Source: Xanthomarina maritima (GTDB lineage: Bacteria; Bacteroidota; Bacteroidia; Flavobacteriales; Flavobacteriaceae). From it: a stretch of DNA of 64,000 nucleotides. A program made the translations under genes and the position numbers. The notes below the pieces were generated by a model. That model worked only from the letters and a program-made list of their open reading frames with translations, did not search any database and had not been told where the DNA came from. The stretch's first letter is position 1. Each line of letters starts with the position of its first letter. Shown piece after piece: positions 43,961 through 52,127 of this stretch. The stretch is from the NCBI RefSeq assembly GCF_008084905.1, contig NZ_VSFC01000032.1:16132-80131 (forward strand), written 5' to 3'.

Positions 43961-44533
43961 TTATCTTCTTTTGCCAGCTCTTTGTTGTTTATGTCCACCA
44001 AAATGCTGATTTGGCATTTGTGCTTTTTTCATGTTGTCTTTCATCATTTTTATTTGTTCGTTCAACATGCCTCTTTTGTCTAGGGTTTGTGCCTCTTTAA
44101 GAAGAATATTTGCTTCGTTTTTTCTACGTTTACTAAAAGCTATTCCAGCTAGATTTAATTTAGCCATAGCCATATCATGATCCATAGATAAACCTAAACT
44201 TACTGCTTTTTTAAAATAACGTTCAGCCTCATTCATGTTTTCTTGAGAAATCATAATACCATGTAAATAGTTATAATAGCCTTGTTGTTTTTTTACAAGA
44301 GCGCTTTCAGGACTCTTTATTTTATCAAGCCATTTTTTAGCTCCAACAAAATCTTGTTTTCTTAAGCGTAAAAAAGCAAGTAATATAAATTCGTTTTTAA
44401 AATATAGAAAAATAAAAATAGTAGATAAAAGAAGATACATAATTCCATTACCAATTAATCCTTCGGTGAATTGAAAGATTCCAAAAGCAATTATAAGCCC
44501 TGCAATTATTAATTTAAATATTTTATTGTACAT
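43961..44533 (-). CDS. membrane protein with TPR-like region (DUF2892-like N-terminus)
   Basis: A 190-residue protein with two N-terminal transmembrane helices (about 7-24, 28-45) in a DUF2892-like arrangement and a C-terminal cytoplasmic helical region. The latter has two or three degenerate tetratricopeptide units (A-E-R-Y-F-K-K-A-V-S-L-G and A-K-L-N-L-A-G-I-A-F). The tail is basic. Its start overlaps the end of the DUF6263 gene by 11 nt, so the two are probably one operon. The function is unknown; TPRs suggest a protein-binding role at the membrane. Confidence 0.7.
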   Translation of the reverse strand: MYNKIFKLIIAGLIIAFGIFQFTEGLIGNGIMYLLLSTIFIFLYFKNEFILLAFLRLRKQDFVGAKKWLDKIKSPESALVKKQQGYYNYLHGIMISQENMNEAERYFKKAVSLGLSMDHDMAMAKLNLAGIAFSKRRKNEANILLKEAQTLDKRGMLNEQIKMMKDNMKKAQMPNQHFGGHKQQRAGKRR

Positions 44534-45419
44534 GTTTTTTGATTTTATATGTTGTTTTAGATTTTATATTAGTTGGTATTTCTGTGCCATTCATTTGTTT
44601 CATAACTGTAGTTCCATTTGCTTTAGAGGTTACAGTTATTAATTCAGCTATTCCAGATTTTTTATTTGCAAAAACACTTGTATTTTGCGTGCCCTTTAAT
44701 GTCATTATATGGGAATCTTCTTCAGTTATCATAGTAACATTACTTTTAGCAGATAATTCGATTTGATTACCCCAATTGGTTAATGTCCAAATGTTTTTAG
44801 CCTTTAAAGCTCCAGAATAATTATTTGTCCAAGTATCACCGATACTTACTTTTTTTGATGGATAGATATATGTCATTTGTTCAAAGCTTCTGGCAAGACT
44901 TTCATTACCAAATTCTTTTTTCATAGCTTCAATCATAAGTTCTTTGGTGAATTCATCTTCAATTCCAGCATCAGTTACCATTTTGTTAATCATAGCTTCT
45001 GATCCAGATACTTTTAAGATTTTCCCTGTTTTCAACATCTCCATTTTTAAAGTAGATTTTGTTAATCCTGAAAATATTTTTGCCTCTAAATCGTCTTTTT
45101 CTATGCTTTTATTTGTGTCAATATTCATTAATTCACCATAGATATTTGATGTTGTTAACAATTTAAACCTATCAAATTTAAAATTAATAACGTAGGAACT
45201 ATCTGTAATGGATTTAATTATAAACGTATAATTACTTTCTAAATTATTAGTTATCTCATGTTTAGAACCATTTAAGTCTTGCACAACATCTTGAGTAGAT
45301 GTCTGTGTAACTATCATGTTATCACCTATATTAAGCTTGTATTCCAATGTGTTTTGACTTGAAATAAAACTGGAAACAAGTAAAAAAAAGACAGTTATTT
45401 TTAGAACTAATTGGTTCAT
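44523..45419 (-). CDS. DUF6263 family exported protein
   Basis: A roughly 298-residue exported beta-rich protein with a signal peptide (about 1-22) from the start M-N-Q-L-V-L-K-I at 45419; the frame is open 27 nt further upstream, but that start would spoil the signal peptide. The pattern Y-K-L-N-I-G-D-N-M-I-V-T-Q-T near the N-terminus and S-I-G-D-T-W-T-N-N in the middle fits DUF6263. The function is not known. It is the first gene of a two-gene unit divergent from rpmH. Confidence 0.78.
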   Translation of the reverse strand: MNQLVLKITVFFLLVSSFISSQNTLEYKLNIGDNMIVTQTSTQDVVQDLNGSKHEITNNLESNYTFIIKSITDSSYVINFKFDRFKLLTTSNIYGELMNIDTNKSIEKDDLEAKIFSGLTKSTLKMEMLKTGKILKVSGSEAMINKMVTDAGIEDEFTKELMIEAMKKEFGNESLARSFEQMTYIYPSKKVSIGDTWTNNYSGALKAKNIWTLTNWGNQIELSAKSNVTMITEEDSHIMTLKGTQNTSVFANKKSGIAELITVTSKANGTTVMKQMNGTEIPTNIKSKTTYKIKKHVQ

Positions 45420-45488
45420 AAAACAAGGATTAATTTTGGAGTACAAAGAAACTAAAATTTTATTGAAAAAATATTTTTAAAATAAGGT

Positions 45489-45518
45489 TTGTGAAATAAA
45501 AAAGGCTTTGTATATTTG
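45489..45518 (+). promoter_or_regulatory. rpmH promoter
   Basis: TTG at 45489-45491 and TATATTTG at 45511-45518 with a 19-nt spacer are an exact match to the Bacteroidota housekeeping promoter, 72 nt upstream of rpmH. Confidence 0.85.
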
Positions 45519-45590
45519 CCCCCAGTTTTAGACAAAGGGATAAAACAGATTATTTAGATATAATAAAGAAGATTTTTAAAGATATAAGTA

Positions 45591-45752
45591 ATGAGTAAAA
45601 GAACATTTCAGCCGTCAAAAAGAAAGAGAAAGAATAAGCATGGCTTTAGAGAAAGAATGGCTTCTGCCAATGGTAGAAAAGTGCTTGCTCGTAGAAGAGC
45701 TAAAGGAAGAAAGAAAATATCTGTATCTTCAGAAGCTAGACATAAAAAATAA
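45591..45752 (+). CDS. rpmH: 50S ribosomal protein L34
   Basis: A 53-residue, strongly basic protein beginning [20 protein letters not shown]. This is the universal L34 signature, followed by [19 protein letters not shown]. It is a structural protein of the large ribosomal subunit. In many bacteria rpmH lies beside rnpA; here it is alone, followed by carB, as is common in Bacteroidota. A consensus promoter and a terminator frame it. Confidence 0.98.
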   Translation: MSKRTFQPSKRKRKNKHGFRERMASANGRKVLARRRAKGRKKISVSSEARHKK

Positions 45753-45774
45753 TGATTAACAATTGTTAATATAT

Positions 45775-45807
45775 AAAAGGTGTTACTTTACGGTAACGCC
45801 TTTTTTT
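45775..45807 (+). terminator. terminator of rpmH
   Basis: AAAAGGTGTTAC and GTAACGCCTTTT form a 12-bp stem with one wobble pair and a T7 tract, 22 nt after the rpmH stop. Confidence 0.88.
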
Positions 45808-45822
45808 GTATCTAGTATTCAT

Positions 45823-45830
45823 TAATTTTG
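45823..45830 (+). promoter_or_regulatory. probable -7 box of carB
   Basis: TAATTTTG matches TAnnTTTG exactly, 32 nt upstream of the carB start and just after the rpmH terminator. The position 19 nt upstream reads TTT rather than TTG. Confidence 0.55.
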
Positions 45831-45862
45831 CAAACACATCTATAACAATATAATACTTAAAA

Positions 45863-48715
45863 ATGCCTAAAAATTCAAACCTTAAATCTATTTTAATTAT
45901 TGGTTCTGGTCCAATAGTCATTGGTCAAGCATGTGAATTTGATTATTCTGGAACCCAAGCATTAAGATCCTTAAGAGAAGATGGAATAGAAACTATTTTA
46001 ATTAATTCTAATCCAGCAACCATCATGACAGATCCTTCTATGGCTGATCATGTATATTTATTGCCTTTAACTACAAAATCTATTGTTCAAATATTGAAAG
46101 AACATCCTCAAATAGATGCTGTTTTACCAACTATGGGAGGACAAACAGCTTTAAATTTATGTATTGAAGCAGACGAAAAAGGCATTTGGGAAGATTTTGG
46201 GGTTGAAATAATAGGTGTTGATATTGATGCTATTAACATAACAGAAGATAGAGAACAGTTTAGAGAGTTGATGCTAAAAATTGGTATTCCAATGGCCCCT
46301 CAAGCCACTGCTACCTCTTATTTAAAAGGGAAAGAAATTGCTCAGGAATTTGGTTTCCCATTAGTTATACGTGCATCTTTTACTTTAGGTGGAGCAGGTG
46401 CATCTTTTGTATATAAAGAAGAAGATTTTGATGAATTACTAACTCGAGGATTAGAGATTTCACCAATTCACGAAGTCATGATTGATAAAGCCTTAATAGG
46501 TTGGAAAGAATATGAATTTGAATTATTACGTGATGCAAATGATAATGTAGTAATTATCTGTTCTATTGAAAACATGGATCCTATGGGAATCCATACAGGA
46601 GATTCAATTACAGTAGCTCCTGCTATGACATTAAGTGATAGAACCTATCAAAAAATGCGTGATATGGCTATCCATATGATGCGAAGTATTGGCGATTTTG
46701 CTGGAGGATGTAATGTGCAATTTGCTGTAAGTCCAGACGAAAACGAAGATATTATTGCTATTGAAATCAATCCTCGTGTATCTCGTTCTTCAGCTTTAGC
46801 AAGTAAAGCTACAGGTTATCCTATTGCAAAAATTGCAGCTAAATTAGCTATTGGTTATCATTTAGATGAACTAGATAATCAGATTACTAAATCTACTTCA
46901 GCTTTATTCGAACCAACCTTAGACTATGTTATTGTTAAAATCCCTAGATGGAATTTTGATAAATTTGAAGGAAGTGATAGAACTCTTGGTCTTCAAATGA
47001 AATCTGTAGGAGAGGTTATGGGAATAGGACGTTCGTTTCAAGAAGCACTGCATAAGGCAACCCAATCATTAGAAATTAAGCGAAATGGGCTTGGCGCAGA
47101 TGGAAAAGGATACAAAAATTATGATCAGATTATAAGTAAATTAACTTATGCAAGTTGGGATCGCGTGTTTGTAATATATGATGCTATACAAATGGGAATT
47201 CCTCTTAGTAGAATACACGAGATTACAAAAATAGACATGTGGTTCTTAAAACAATATGAAGAATTATATTTACTAGAAAAGGAAATTTCCACTTTCAAAA
47301 TAGATACTATTCAAAAAGATTTATTGCTTGAAGCCAAACAAAAAGGTTATGGAGACCGACAAATAGCTCACATGCTTGGCTGTTTAGAAAGTCAAGTTTA
47401 TAATAAACGTGAAGAATTAGGAATTAATCGTGTTTATAAATTGGTAGATACTTGTGCTGCTGAATTTAAAGCGCAAACACCATATTATTATTCTACTTTT
47501 GAAAGCGATGTTGAAACAACTAACGGAAAACGCTTTGCTGAAAATGAAAGTGTTGTTTCAGACAAAAAGAAAATTATAGTTCTTGGGTCAGGACCTAATA
47601 GAATTGGACAAGGAATAGAATTCGATTATTGCTGTGTTCATGGTGTTTTAGCAGCATCAGAATGTGGATACGAAACTATTATGATTAATTGTAATCCAGA
47701 AACAGTTTCAACTGATTTTGATACAGCAGATAAATTATATTTTGAACCAGTATTTTGGGAACATATATACGATATTATAAAGCACGAAAAACCTGAAGGC
47801 GTTATTGTGCAGCTTGGTGGCCAAACAGCTTTAAAATTAGCAGAAAAACTAGATAGATATGGTATTAAAATAATTGGCACTACCTTTCAATCTCTAGACT
47901 TAGCAGAAGATAGAGGAAGTTTTTCAAACATTTTAAAAGAAAATAACATTCCTTATCCTGAGTTTGATGTAGCAACTACAGCTGAAGAAGCTCTAGCTGT
48001 TGCAGATAAATTAAATTTTCCAATCCTAGTTAGACCTTCTTATGTACTAGGAGGGCAAGGAATGAAAATTGTTATCAATAAAAATGAATTGGAAGAACAT
48101 GTAGTAGATTTGCTACGTAGTATTCCAAACAATAAATTACTTTTAGACCATTATTTAGATGGTGCTATTGAAGCTGAAGCTGATGCTATTTGTGATGGGG
48201 AAAATGTGTACATAATAGGTATTATGGAGCATATTGAGCCATGTGGAATCCATTCAGGAGATAGTAATGCTACCTTACCACCTTTTAATTTAGGTGAATT
48301 TGTAATGCAGCAAATTAAAGATCATACTAAGAAAATTGCATTAGCTTTGAATACTGTTGGATTAATCAATATTCAATTTGCCATCAAAGACGATATTGTT
48401 TATATTATTGAAGCTAACCCAAGAGCATCAAGAACAGTCCCATTTATTTCTAAAGCTTATGGAGAACCTTATGTGAATTATGCAACTAAAGTGATGTTGG
48501 GAGAGAAAAAAGTAACAGATTTTAATTTCAATCCACAATTAAAAGGATATGCTATTAAGCAACCTGTTTTCTCCTTTAATAAGTTTCATAATGTGAATAA
48601 GAAACTAGGTCCAGAGATGAAAAGTACTGGAGAAAGCATTTTATTTATTGAGAGTTTAAAAGATGATGAGTTCTATAATTTGTATTCTAGACGTAAAATG
48701 TATTTGAGCAAGTAA
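45863..48715 (+). CDS. carB: carbamoyl-phosphate synthase large subunit, lacking the allosteric domain
   Basis: A 950-residue CarB. The two homologous ATP-grasp halves are clear: the first opens I-L-I-I-G-S-G-P-I-V-I-G-Q-A-C-E-F-D-Y, the second I-I-V-L-G-S-G-P-N-R-I-G-Q-G-I-E-F-D-Y near residue 571. It makes carbamoyl phosphate from bicarbonate, ammonia and two ATP for pyrimidines and arginine. E. coli CarB is about 1,070 residues; this one stops shortly after G-P-E-M-K-S-T-G-E, where the methylglyoxal-synthase-like regulatory domain would begin. UMP and ornithine control at that domain should be absent. carA is not in this window. Confidence 0.97.
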   Translation: MPKNSNLKSILIIGSGPIVIGQACEFDYSGTQALRSLREDGIETILINSNPATIMTDPSMADHVYLLPLTTKSIVQILKEHPQIDAVLPTMGGQTALNLCIEADEKGIWEDFGVEIIGVDIDAINITEDREQFRELMLKIGIPMAPQATATSYLKGKEIAQEFGFPLVIRASFTLGGAGASFVYKEEDFDELLTRGLEISPIHEVMIDKALIGWKEYEFELLRDANDNVVIICSIENMDPMGIHTGDSITVAPAMTLSDRTYQKMRDMAIHMMRSIGDFAGGCNVQFAVSPDENEDIIAIEINPRVSRSSALASKATGYPIAKIAAKLAIGYHLDELDNQITKSTSALFEPTLDYVIVKIPRWNFDKFEGSDRTLGLQMKSVGEVMGIGRSFQEALHKATQSLEIKRNGLGADGKGYKNYDQIISKLTYASWDRVFVIYDAIQMGIPLSRIHEITKIDMWFLKQYEELYLLEKEISTFKIDTIQKDLLLEAKQKGYGDRQIAHMLGCLESQVYNKREELGINRVYKLVDTCAAEFKAQTPYYYSTFESDVETTNGKRFAENESVVSDKKKIIVLGSGPNRIGQGIEFDYCCVHGVLAASECGYETIMINCNPETVSTDFDTADKLYFEPVFWEHIYDIIKHEKPEGVIVQLGGQTALKLAEKLDRYGIKIIGTTFQSLDLAEDRGSFSNILKENNIPYPEFDVATTAEEALAVADKLNFPILVRPSYVLGGQGMKIVINKNELEEHVVDLLRSIPNNKLLLDHYLDGAIEAEADAICDGENVYIIGIMEHIEPCGIHSGDSNATLPPFNLGEFVMQQIKDHTKKIALALNTVGLINIQFAIKDDIVYIIEANPRASRTVPFISKAYGEPYVNYATKVMLGEKKVTDFNFNPQLKGYAIKQPVFSFNKFHNVNKKLGPEMKSTGESILFIESLKDDEFYNLYSRRKMYLSK

Positions 48716-48790
48716 AGGTTATATTAGATAAAAGGTATCTGTTATTTTGCTATTAATTACTACTTTAGCATAAAAAATCAAGTCTATTAA

Positions 48791-49312
48791 ATGAATCTGA
48801 AGCAAATTTTATTATTTGGATGTTTTTTTATGTCAATAATCACATTTGCTCAAAATAATATTTTTGATGTAGCACGTGCTGGAACTGTTGATGAAGTTAA
48901 GAAGTTAATGGCAATAAACATTGACACTATTAATAAGCCTAATGATGAAGGTTATTTACCCTTAACTTTGGCCTGTTATAATGGAAATGAAGCAGTTGGA
49001 TTATTTTTAATAAAACATGTAAATAATATTAATGGAGACAGTAAATATGGTACTCCTTTAATGGCAGCTGTATTTAAAGGGCATGTTTTGTTAGTGCAAA
49101 CATTATTAGAAAATGGAGCAAACCCAAATATAGCAGATGTAAATAAAACAACACCTTTGCATTATGCTGTATTATTAAATAATGATGTTATTATCAAATT
49201 ATTAATGGATTATAATGTTGATGTTACCTTAAAAGATAGTAGAGATAAAACAGCTTTAGACTATGCTTTAATGGATAATAATAAATCTATAATTGAATTA
49301 TTAGAAAAATAA
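48791..49312 (+). CDS. exported ankyrin-repeat protein
   Basis: A 173-residue protein with a signal peptide (about 1-20, ending I-T-F-A-Q) and roughly four ankyrin repeats. The clearest units are G-T-P-L-M-A-A-V-F-K-G-H-V-L-L-V-Q-T-L-L and T-P-L-H-Y-A-V-L-L-N-N-D-V-I-I-K-L-L. Ankyrin repeats bind proteins; its partner in the periplasm is unknown. The next gene begins at the base after its stop, so the two should be one operon. Confidence 0.85.
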   Translation: MNLKQILLFGCFFMSIITFAQNNIFDVARAGTVDEVKKLMAINIDTINKPNDEGYLPLTLACYNGNEAVGLFLIKHVNNINGDSKYGTPLMAAVFKGHVLLVQTLLENGANPNIADVNKTTPLHYAVLLNNDVIIKLLMDYNVDVTLKDSRDKTALDYALMDNNKSIIELLEK

Positions 49313-50101
49313 ATGATTATGAAAAAAATTACTTTTTCTTTAATTGGAATTTTCACTTTTATCACCTCTCTTTCATTCAGTCAAACCTATTCTACTGGTG
49401 TAATTGAATTAGTTAATAATGGAAGTTTTTTATATACAGCTCAAATTGATGTTACTGCTTCATTAGTAACATTAACGTTAAGTGGTCCAGATAATAAATA
49501 CTTAGGATTAGGATTTGATTCAGCAAGTATGACTGCTGGAAAAGATGTTGTTATTTGGTTAAATGATGGAACATTTAAGCTTACTGATAGATCTTTTTTA
49601 GGAGTAGGTGCAGAACCTGCTTTAGATGCAGAACAAGATTGGACAATTATTTCAAATACAACCTCTAGCGGACAAAGAAATATTGTTGCTACAAGATTAC
49701 CAAATACAGGAAATACTAACGACCATGTGTTTTCAACTTCAGCTTCATCTATAGATTTAGTTTGGTCATTTGAGGACACGTCTACTTATACTTTAGGTTG
49801 GCATGGCATATCAAATAGAGGATTTACTAGAGAATCATTTACATTAAGTACTCCAGTTTTTACAAAAGCAGATTTTAAAATCTATCCAAATCCAGGAAAA
49901 ACACATCTTAATATTAATTTACCTGAGTTTAACAATAATACTCATGTTGAAGTTTTCGACATTTTAGGTAAAAAAATATACTCAAATTCACTTAGTACTC
50001 TAAATAATAAAATTTCAGTATCTAAATGGCATTCAGGAGTTTATTTAGTTAGAGTGTCTTCAGGAGAACAATCGATTACCAAACGATTTATTAAACTGTA
50101 A
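49313..50101 (+). CDS. DOMON-like secreted protein with T9SS sorting domain
   Basis: A 262-residue exported protein; the ATG at 49319 (M-K-K-I-T-F-S-L) is an equally good start. A signal peptide ends S-F-S-Q near residue 24. The next 150 residues look like a DOMON domain (Y-L-G-L-G-F-D, K-D-V-V-I-W-L-N-D-G, and W-S-F near residue 150); DOMON domains bind haem or sugars. A T9SS sorting domain follows (F-K-I-Y-P-N-P to T-K-R-F-I-K-L). It is expected on the cell surface, encoded with the ankyrin protein. Confidence 0.8.
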   Translation: MIMKKITFSLIGIFTFITSLSFSQTYSTGVIELVNNGSFLYTAQIDVTASLVTLTLSGPDNKYLGLGFDSASMTAGKDVVIWLNDGTFKLTDRSFLGVGAEPALDAEQDWTIISNTTSSGQRNIVATRLPNTGNTNDHVFSTSASSIDLVWSFEDTSTYTLGWHGISNRGFTRESFTLSTPVFTKADFKIYPNPGKTHLNINLPEFNNNTHVEVFDILGKKIYSNSLSTLNNKISVSKWHSGVYLVRVSSGEQSITKRFIKL

Positions 50102-50122
50102 TTTTAATAAATATATAATCTT

Positions 50123-50153
50123 AATACCATCAGATTTCTGATGGTATTTTTTT
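50123..50153. terminator. bidirectional terminator
   Basis: AATACCATCAGA and TCTGATGGTATT form a 12-bp stem between convergent genes, followed by a T7 run. Confidence 0.88.
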
Positions 50154-50856
50154 ACTTCAAATTTAGATATAGAATTCCTGTTAAGATTGCTATCCCAAAA
50201 CTAATTAAAGTACCAATTAAAATGTATTCAGTTAATTTTCGGTGTTTGCTTTCTTTTAAATCTCCAAATCTAAATACAGATTTCGCTGTTATTAAAAATC
50301 CAACTGCTTCCCAATGATTTGTTATTATAAAGATAAATACCAATAATCTTTCTAACATGCCAATATACATGCCAGCATCTTTTAGAGACTCGTTTCCACT
50401 AGTTAATTTTTCTATATTCCATCTACTAAAAACAACCATCATTATAATAGAAACAGGTCGAGTTAAAAAAAGTACACAAGTTATAAGAAGTAAGTTGTTT
50501 TGAGTAAATATAGATGAGATTTTAAAACTATGGTCTATAAATATAAAGTAAGCTACAAAAATCATGATTATATGAAGACATTGATCTAAAAAGAACCATA
50601 GTCTTTTAGTTTTTTTCTTTTGAAAAACTAGTTTAGAAGCATCTATAAAAAAATGTGAAACTCCAATGGTAAGAATTATTGGCCAGAGGGTTATATCCCA
50701 AAGTAATAAGAATAATAAAATAATATGAATACCAATATGAATGTAAATAGCTGAAGACTTTAGTTTCAACCTCTCTTTTTGTTTTATCGATTTTTTAGTC
50801 TGAAAAACAAAATCACCAATTAAATGTGCCAAAAATAGTTTTATTAATAGTATCAT
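50152..50856 (-). CDS. DUF3307 membrane protein, partner of SatD
   Basis: A 234-residue protein with about six transmembrane helices; the N-terminus H-L-I-G-D-F-V-F-Q-T belongs to DUF3307. The start overlaps the satD stop by 4 nt (ATGA), so translation is coupled. DUF3307 next to SatD is a recurrent pair across bacteria, sometimes connected with phage or stress response, but no mechanism is established. Its role is unknown. Confidence 0.85.
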   Translation of the reverse strand: MILLIKLFLAHLIGDFVFQTKKSIKQKERLKLKSSAIYIHIGIHIILLFLLLWDITLWPIILTIGVSHFFIDASKLVFQKKKTKRLWFFLDQCLHIIMIFVAYFIFIDHSFKISSIFTQNNLLLITCVLFLTRPVSIIMMVVFSRWNIEKLTSGNESLKDAGMYIGMLERLLVFIFIITNHWEAVGFLITAKSVFRFGDLKESKHRKLTEYILIGTLISFGIAILTGILYLNLK

Positions 50857-51467
50857 AATTCTTGTTGTACCTTATATTGATACATACTATTTAATTCTAA
50901 AATCTCATCTAAATTTGCTCTTTTCTGTCTTCTGCTTACGGTATTTTGATTAATACCTATTAATTTCCCTAATTCTTCTTGAATAGTATTAGGTTTCTCT
51001 ATGCTTAATTTCACAATTTCAGCAGAGTTTACTGTCCATCGATCCATACTTAGTAAAGCTAATTTAAAGTAAAGATTTAATTCTTTATTTAGTTGTTTGT
51101 TTGAAGTCTTTATTTTGAGATTTTGTTTCACCTTTTTAAGACTTTCTAAAGTTTCTCCAGAATTCTGAAATGCTTCTCCCTGAGATTCTGTTATATTTTC
51201 GCCAATATAACTTATGTTTCCTATCCCTATGGCTAGTCTTACATCTAATCCTTTTATACTTTTTATACAGGCTTTAATATATAAGGCAGCCATAAAGCTT
51301 TTCTCAATTTCTCTAATCTCAATTTGAAAGCTATCTCCTCTATATATCTCCCATAAAGATGCATCACTCTCTATTTTAACTAATGCATTTTTTAATGTCT
51401 CCAGCCACAATTTTGGGTTATCTATGCTACGAGATTTTATTATGTCTCCAGTAATTACACTTGTCAT
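50853..51467 (-). CDS. SatD family protein with C-terminal helix-turn-helix
   Basis: A 204-residue soluble SatD-family protein. The N-terminal part has T-G-D-I-I-K-S-R-S and I-Y-R-G-D-S-F-Q. The last 40 residues form a helix-turn-helix (T-I-Q-E-E-L-G-K-L-I-G-I-N-Q-N-T-V-S-R-R-Q-K-R-A). It could therefore bind DNA, perhaps the repeat-rich region upstream of its own start. It forms an operon with the DUF3307 gene. The name comes from a Streptococcus acid-tolerance locus; the function here is unknown. Confidence 0.82.
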   Translation of the reverse strand: MTSVITGDIIKSRSIDNPKLWLETLKNALVKIESDASLWEIYRGDSFQIEIREIEKSFMAALYIKACIKSIKGLDVRLAIGIGNISYIGENITESQGEAFQNSGETLESLKKVKQNLKIKTSNKQLNKELNLYFKLALLSMDRWTVNSAEIVKLSIEKPNTIQEELGKLIGINQNTVSRRQKRANLDEILELNSMYQYKVQQEL

Positions 51468-51754
51468 TATGTTTAATTATTTAATAATTTCAAAACATTT
51501 CGTTATAATTAGGGATATATAGATATATCTACTTTTAGCATGATAATTTAAAATATCCACTTTAAGCGTGATAATAAAATTAATATAAATTTTGAAAAAA
51601 GCAAATTTATTATCAAGCTTTATTATAAATAGATTTATGTTTGTTATTAAGTTGAGCTAGAAATTATAGTAGAAAAACTATCTATCATAAATTGAAATAG
51701 GGTAATAGATGAAAAAAGAAATATTAGAATGGACTGAAGTTTTAAGAATATTTT
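51468..51754. promoter_or_regulatory. repeat-rich control region of satD
   Basis: A palindrome GATATAT-AG-ATATATC (51514-51529) runs into a 21-bp sequence (51527-51547) that recurs as a direct repeat at 51555-51575, 28 bp further on; their shared core is AGC-R-TGATAAT. A related core in opposite orientation, TTATCAAGCTT, lies at 51610-51620. The layout is that of multiple operators for the satD promoter. The stretch 51640-51754 holds no convincing gene. Confidence 0.6.
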
Positions 51755-52123
51755 TTATAATCTTCTATTACTTCTTTCTTTATCTTCTTCCACTTTAGTA
51801 ATATAGTACTTGGTGTCTCCTAACCAAAATAGTTTTTTATAGCGTTCAAAATAATGGAGTTTGACATATTTTCCTTGAAGGTCTTTTAAATCTTGAATCA
51901 CTTCTGTTTCTTTGTCTTCTACAGAAAATTCAAATAATTGTGCTTCAGAAACACCTTGGCTAATTTGTCCTTCCCATGTTTTTATAACAATACCTTTGTT
52001 GCTAAATTTAACTAGTTCTCCAGCTCGAATACCTTCACTATAAGTTGCAAAATAGATAAATACAAAATATCCTACGAGAATTAAAATAAAGGTAATAAAG
52101 AATTTAATTAGAAATTTTTTCAT
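51755..52123 (-). CDS. small membrane-anchored protein, function unknown
   Basis: A roughly 122-residue protein with a single N-terminal transmembrane helix (about 5-25) and a soluble beta-rich domain. The segment K-G-I-V-I-K-T-W-E-G-Q-I-S-Q-G is conserved in related hypothetical proteins of this group, which are sometimes wrongly named 6-phosphogluconate dehydrogenase; no such domain is present. The start M-K-K-F-L-I-K-F at 52123 lies 4 nt after the rmuC stop and is preferred to an in-frame ATG 36 nt upstream inside rmuC. It is probably cotranscribed with rmuC. Confidence 0.75.
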   Translation of the reverse strand: MKKFLIKFFITFILILVGYFVFIYFATYSEGIRAGELVKFSNKGIVIKTWEGQISQGVSEAQLFEFSVEDKETEVIQDLKDLQGKYVKLHYFERYKKLFWLGDTKYYITKVEEDKERSNRRL

Positions 52124-52127
52124 GAGT

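Noticed and set aside
45755-45770. 16-bp palindrome ATTAACAATTGTTAAT just after rpmH
   Set aside because: It is AT-rich, lies directly before the terminator and not upstream of a recognised promoter; chance is a sufficient explanation.
50853-51754. Prophage or defence island around SatD/DUF3307
   Set aside because: No integrase, phage or nuclease genes adjoin it; rmuC and its neighbour are ordinary chromosomal genes.
51709-51801. Short open frame starting M-K-K-E-I-L-E-W-T-E on the plus strand
   Set aside because: It is under 35 codons, overlaps the end of the opposite gene at 51755, and its second half is antisense to coding DNA.
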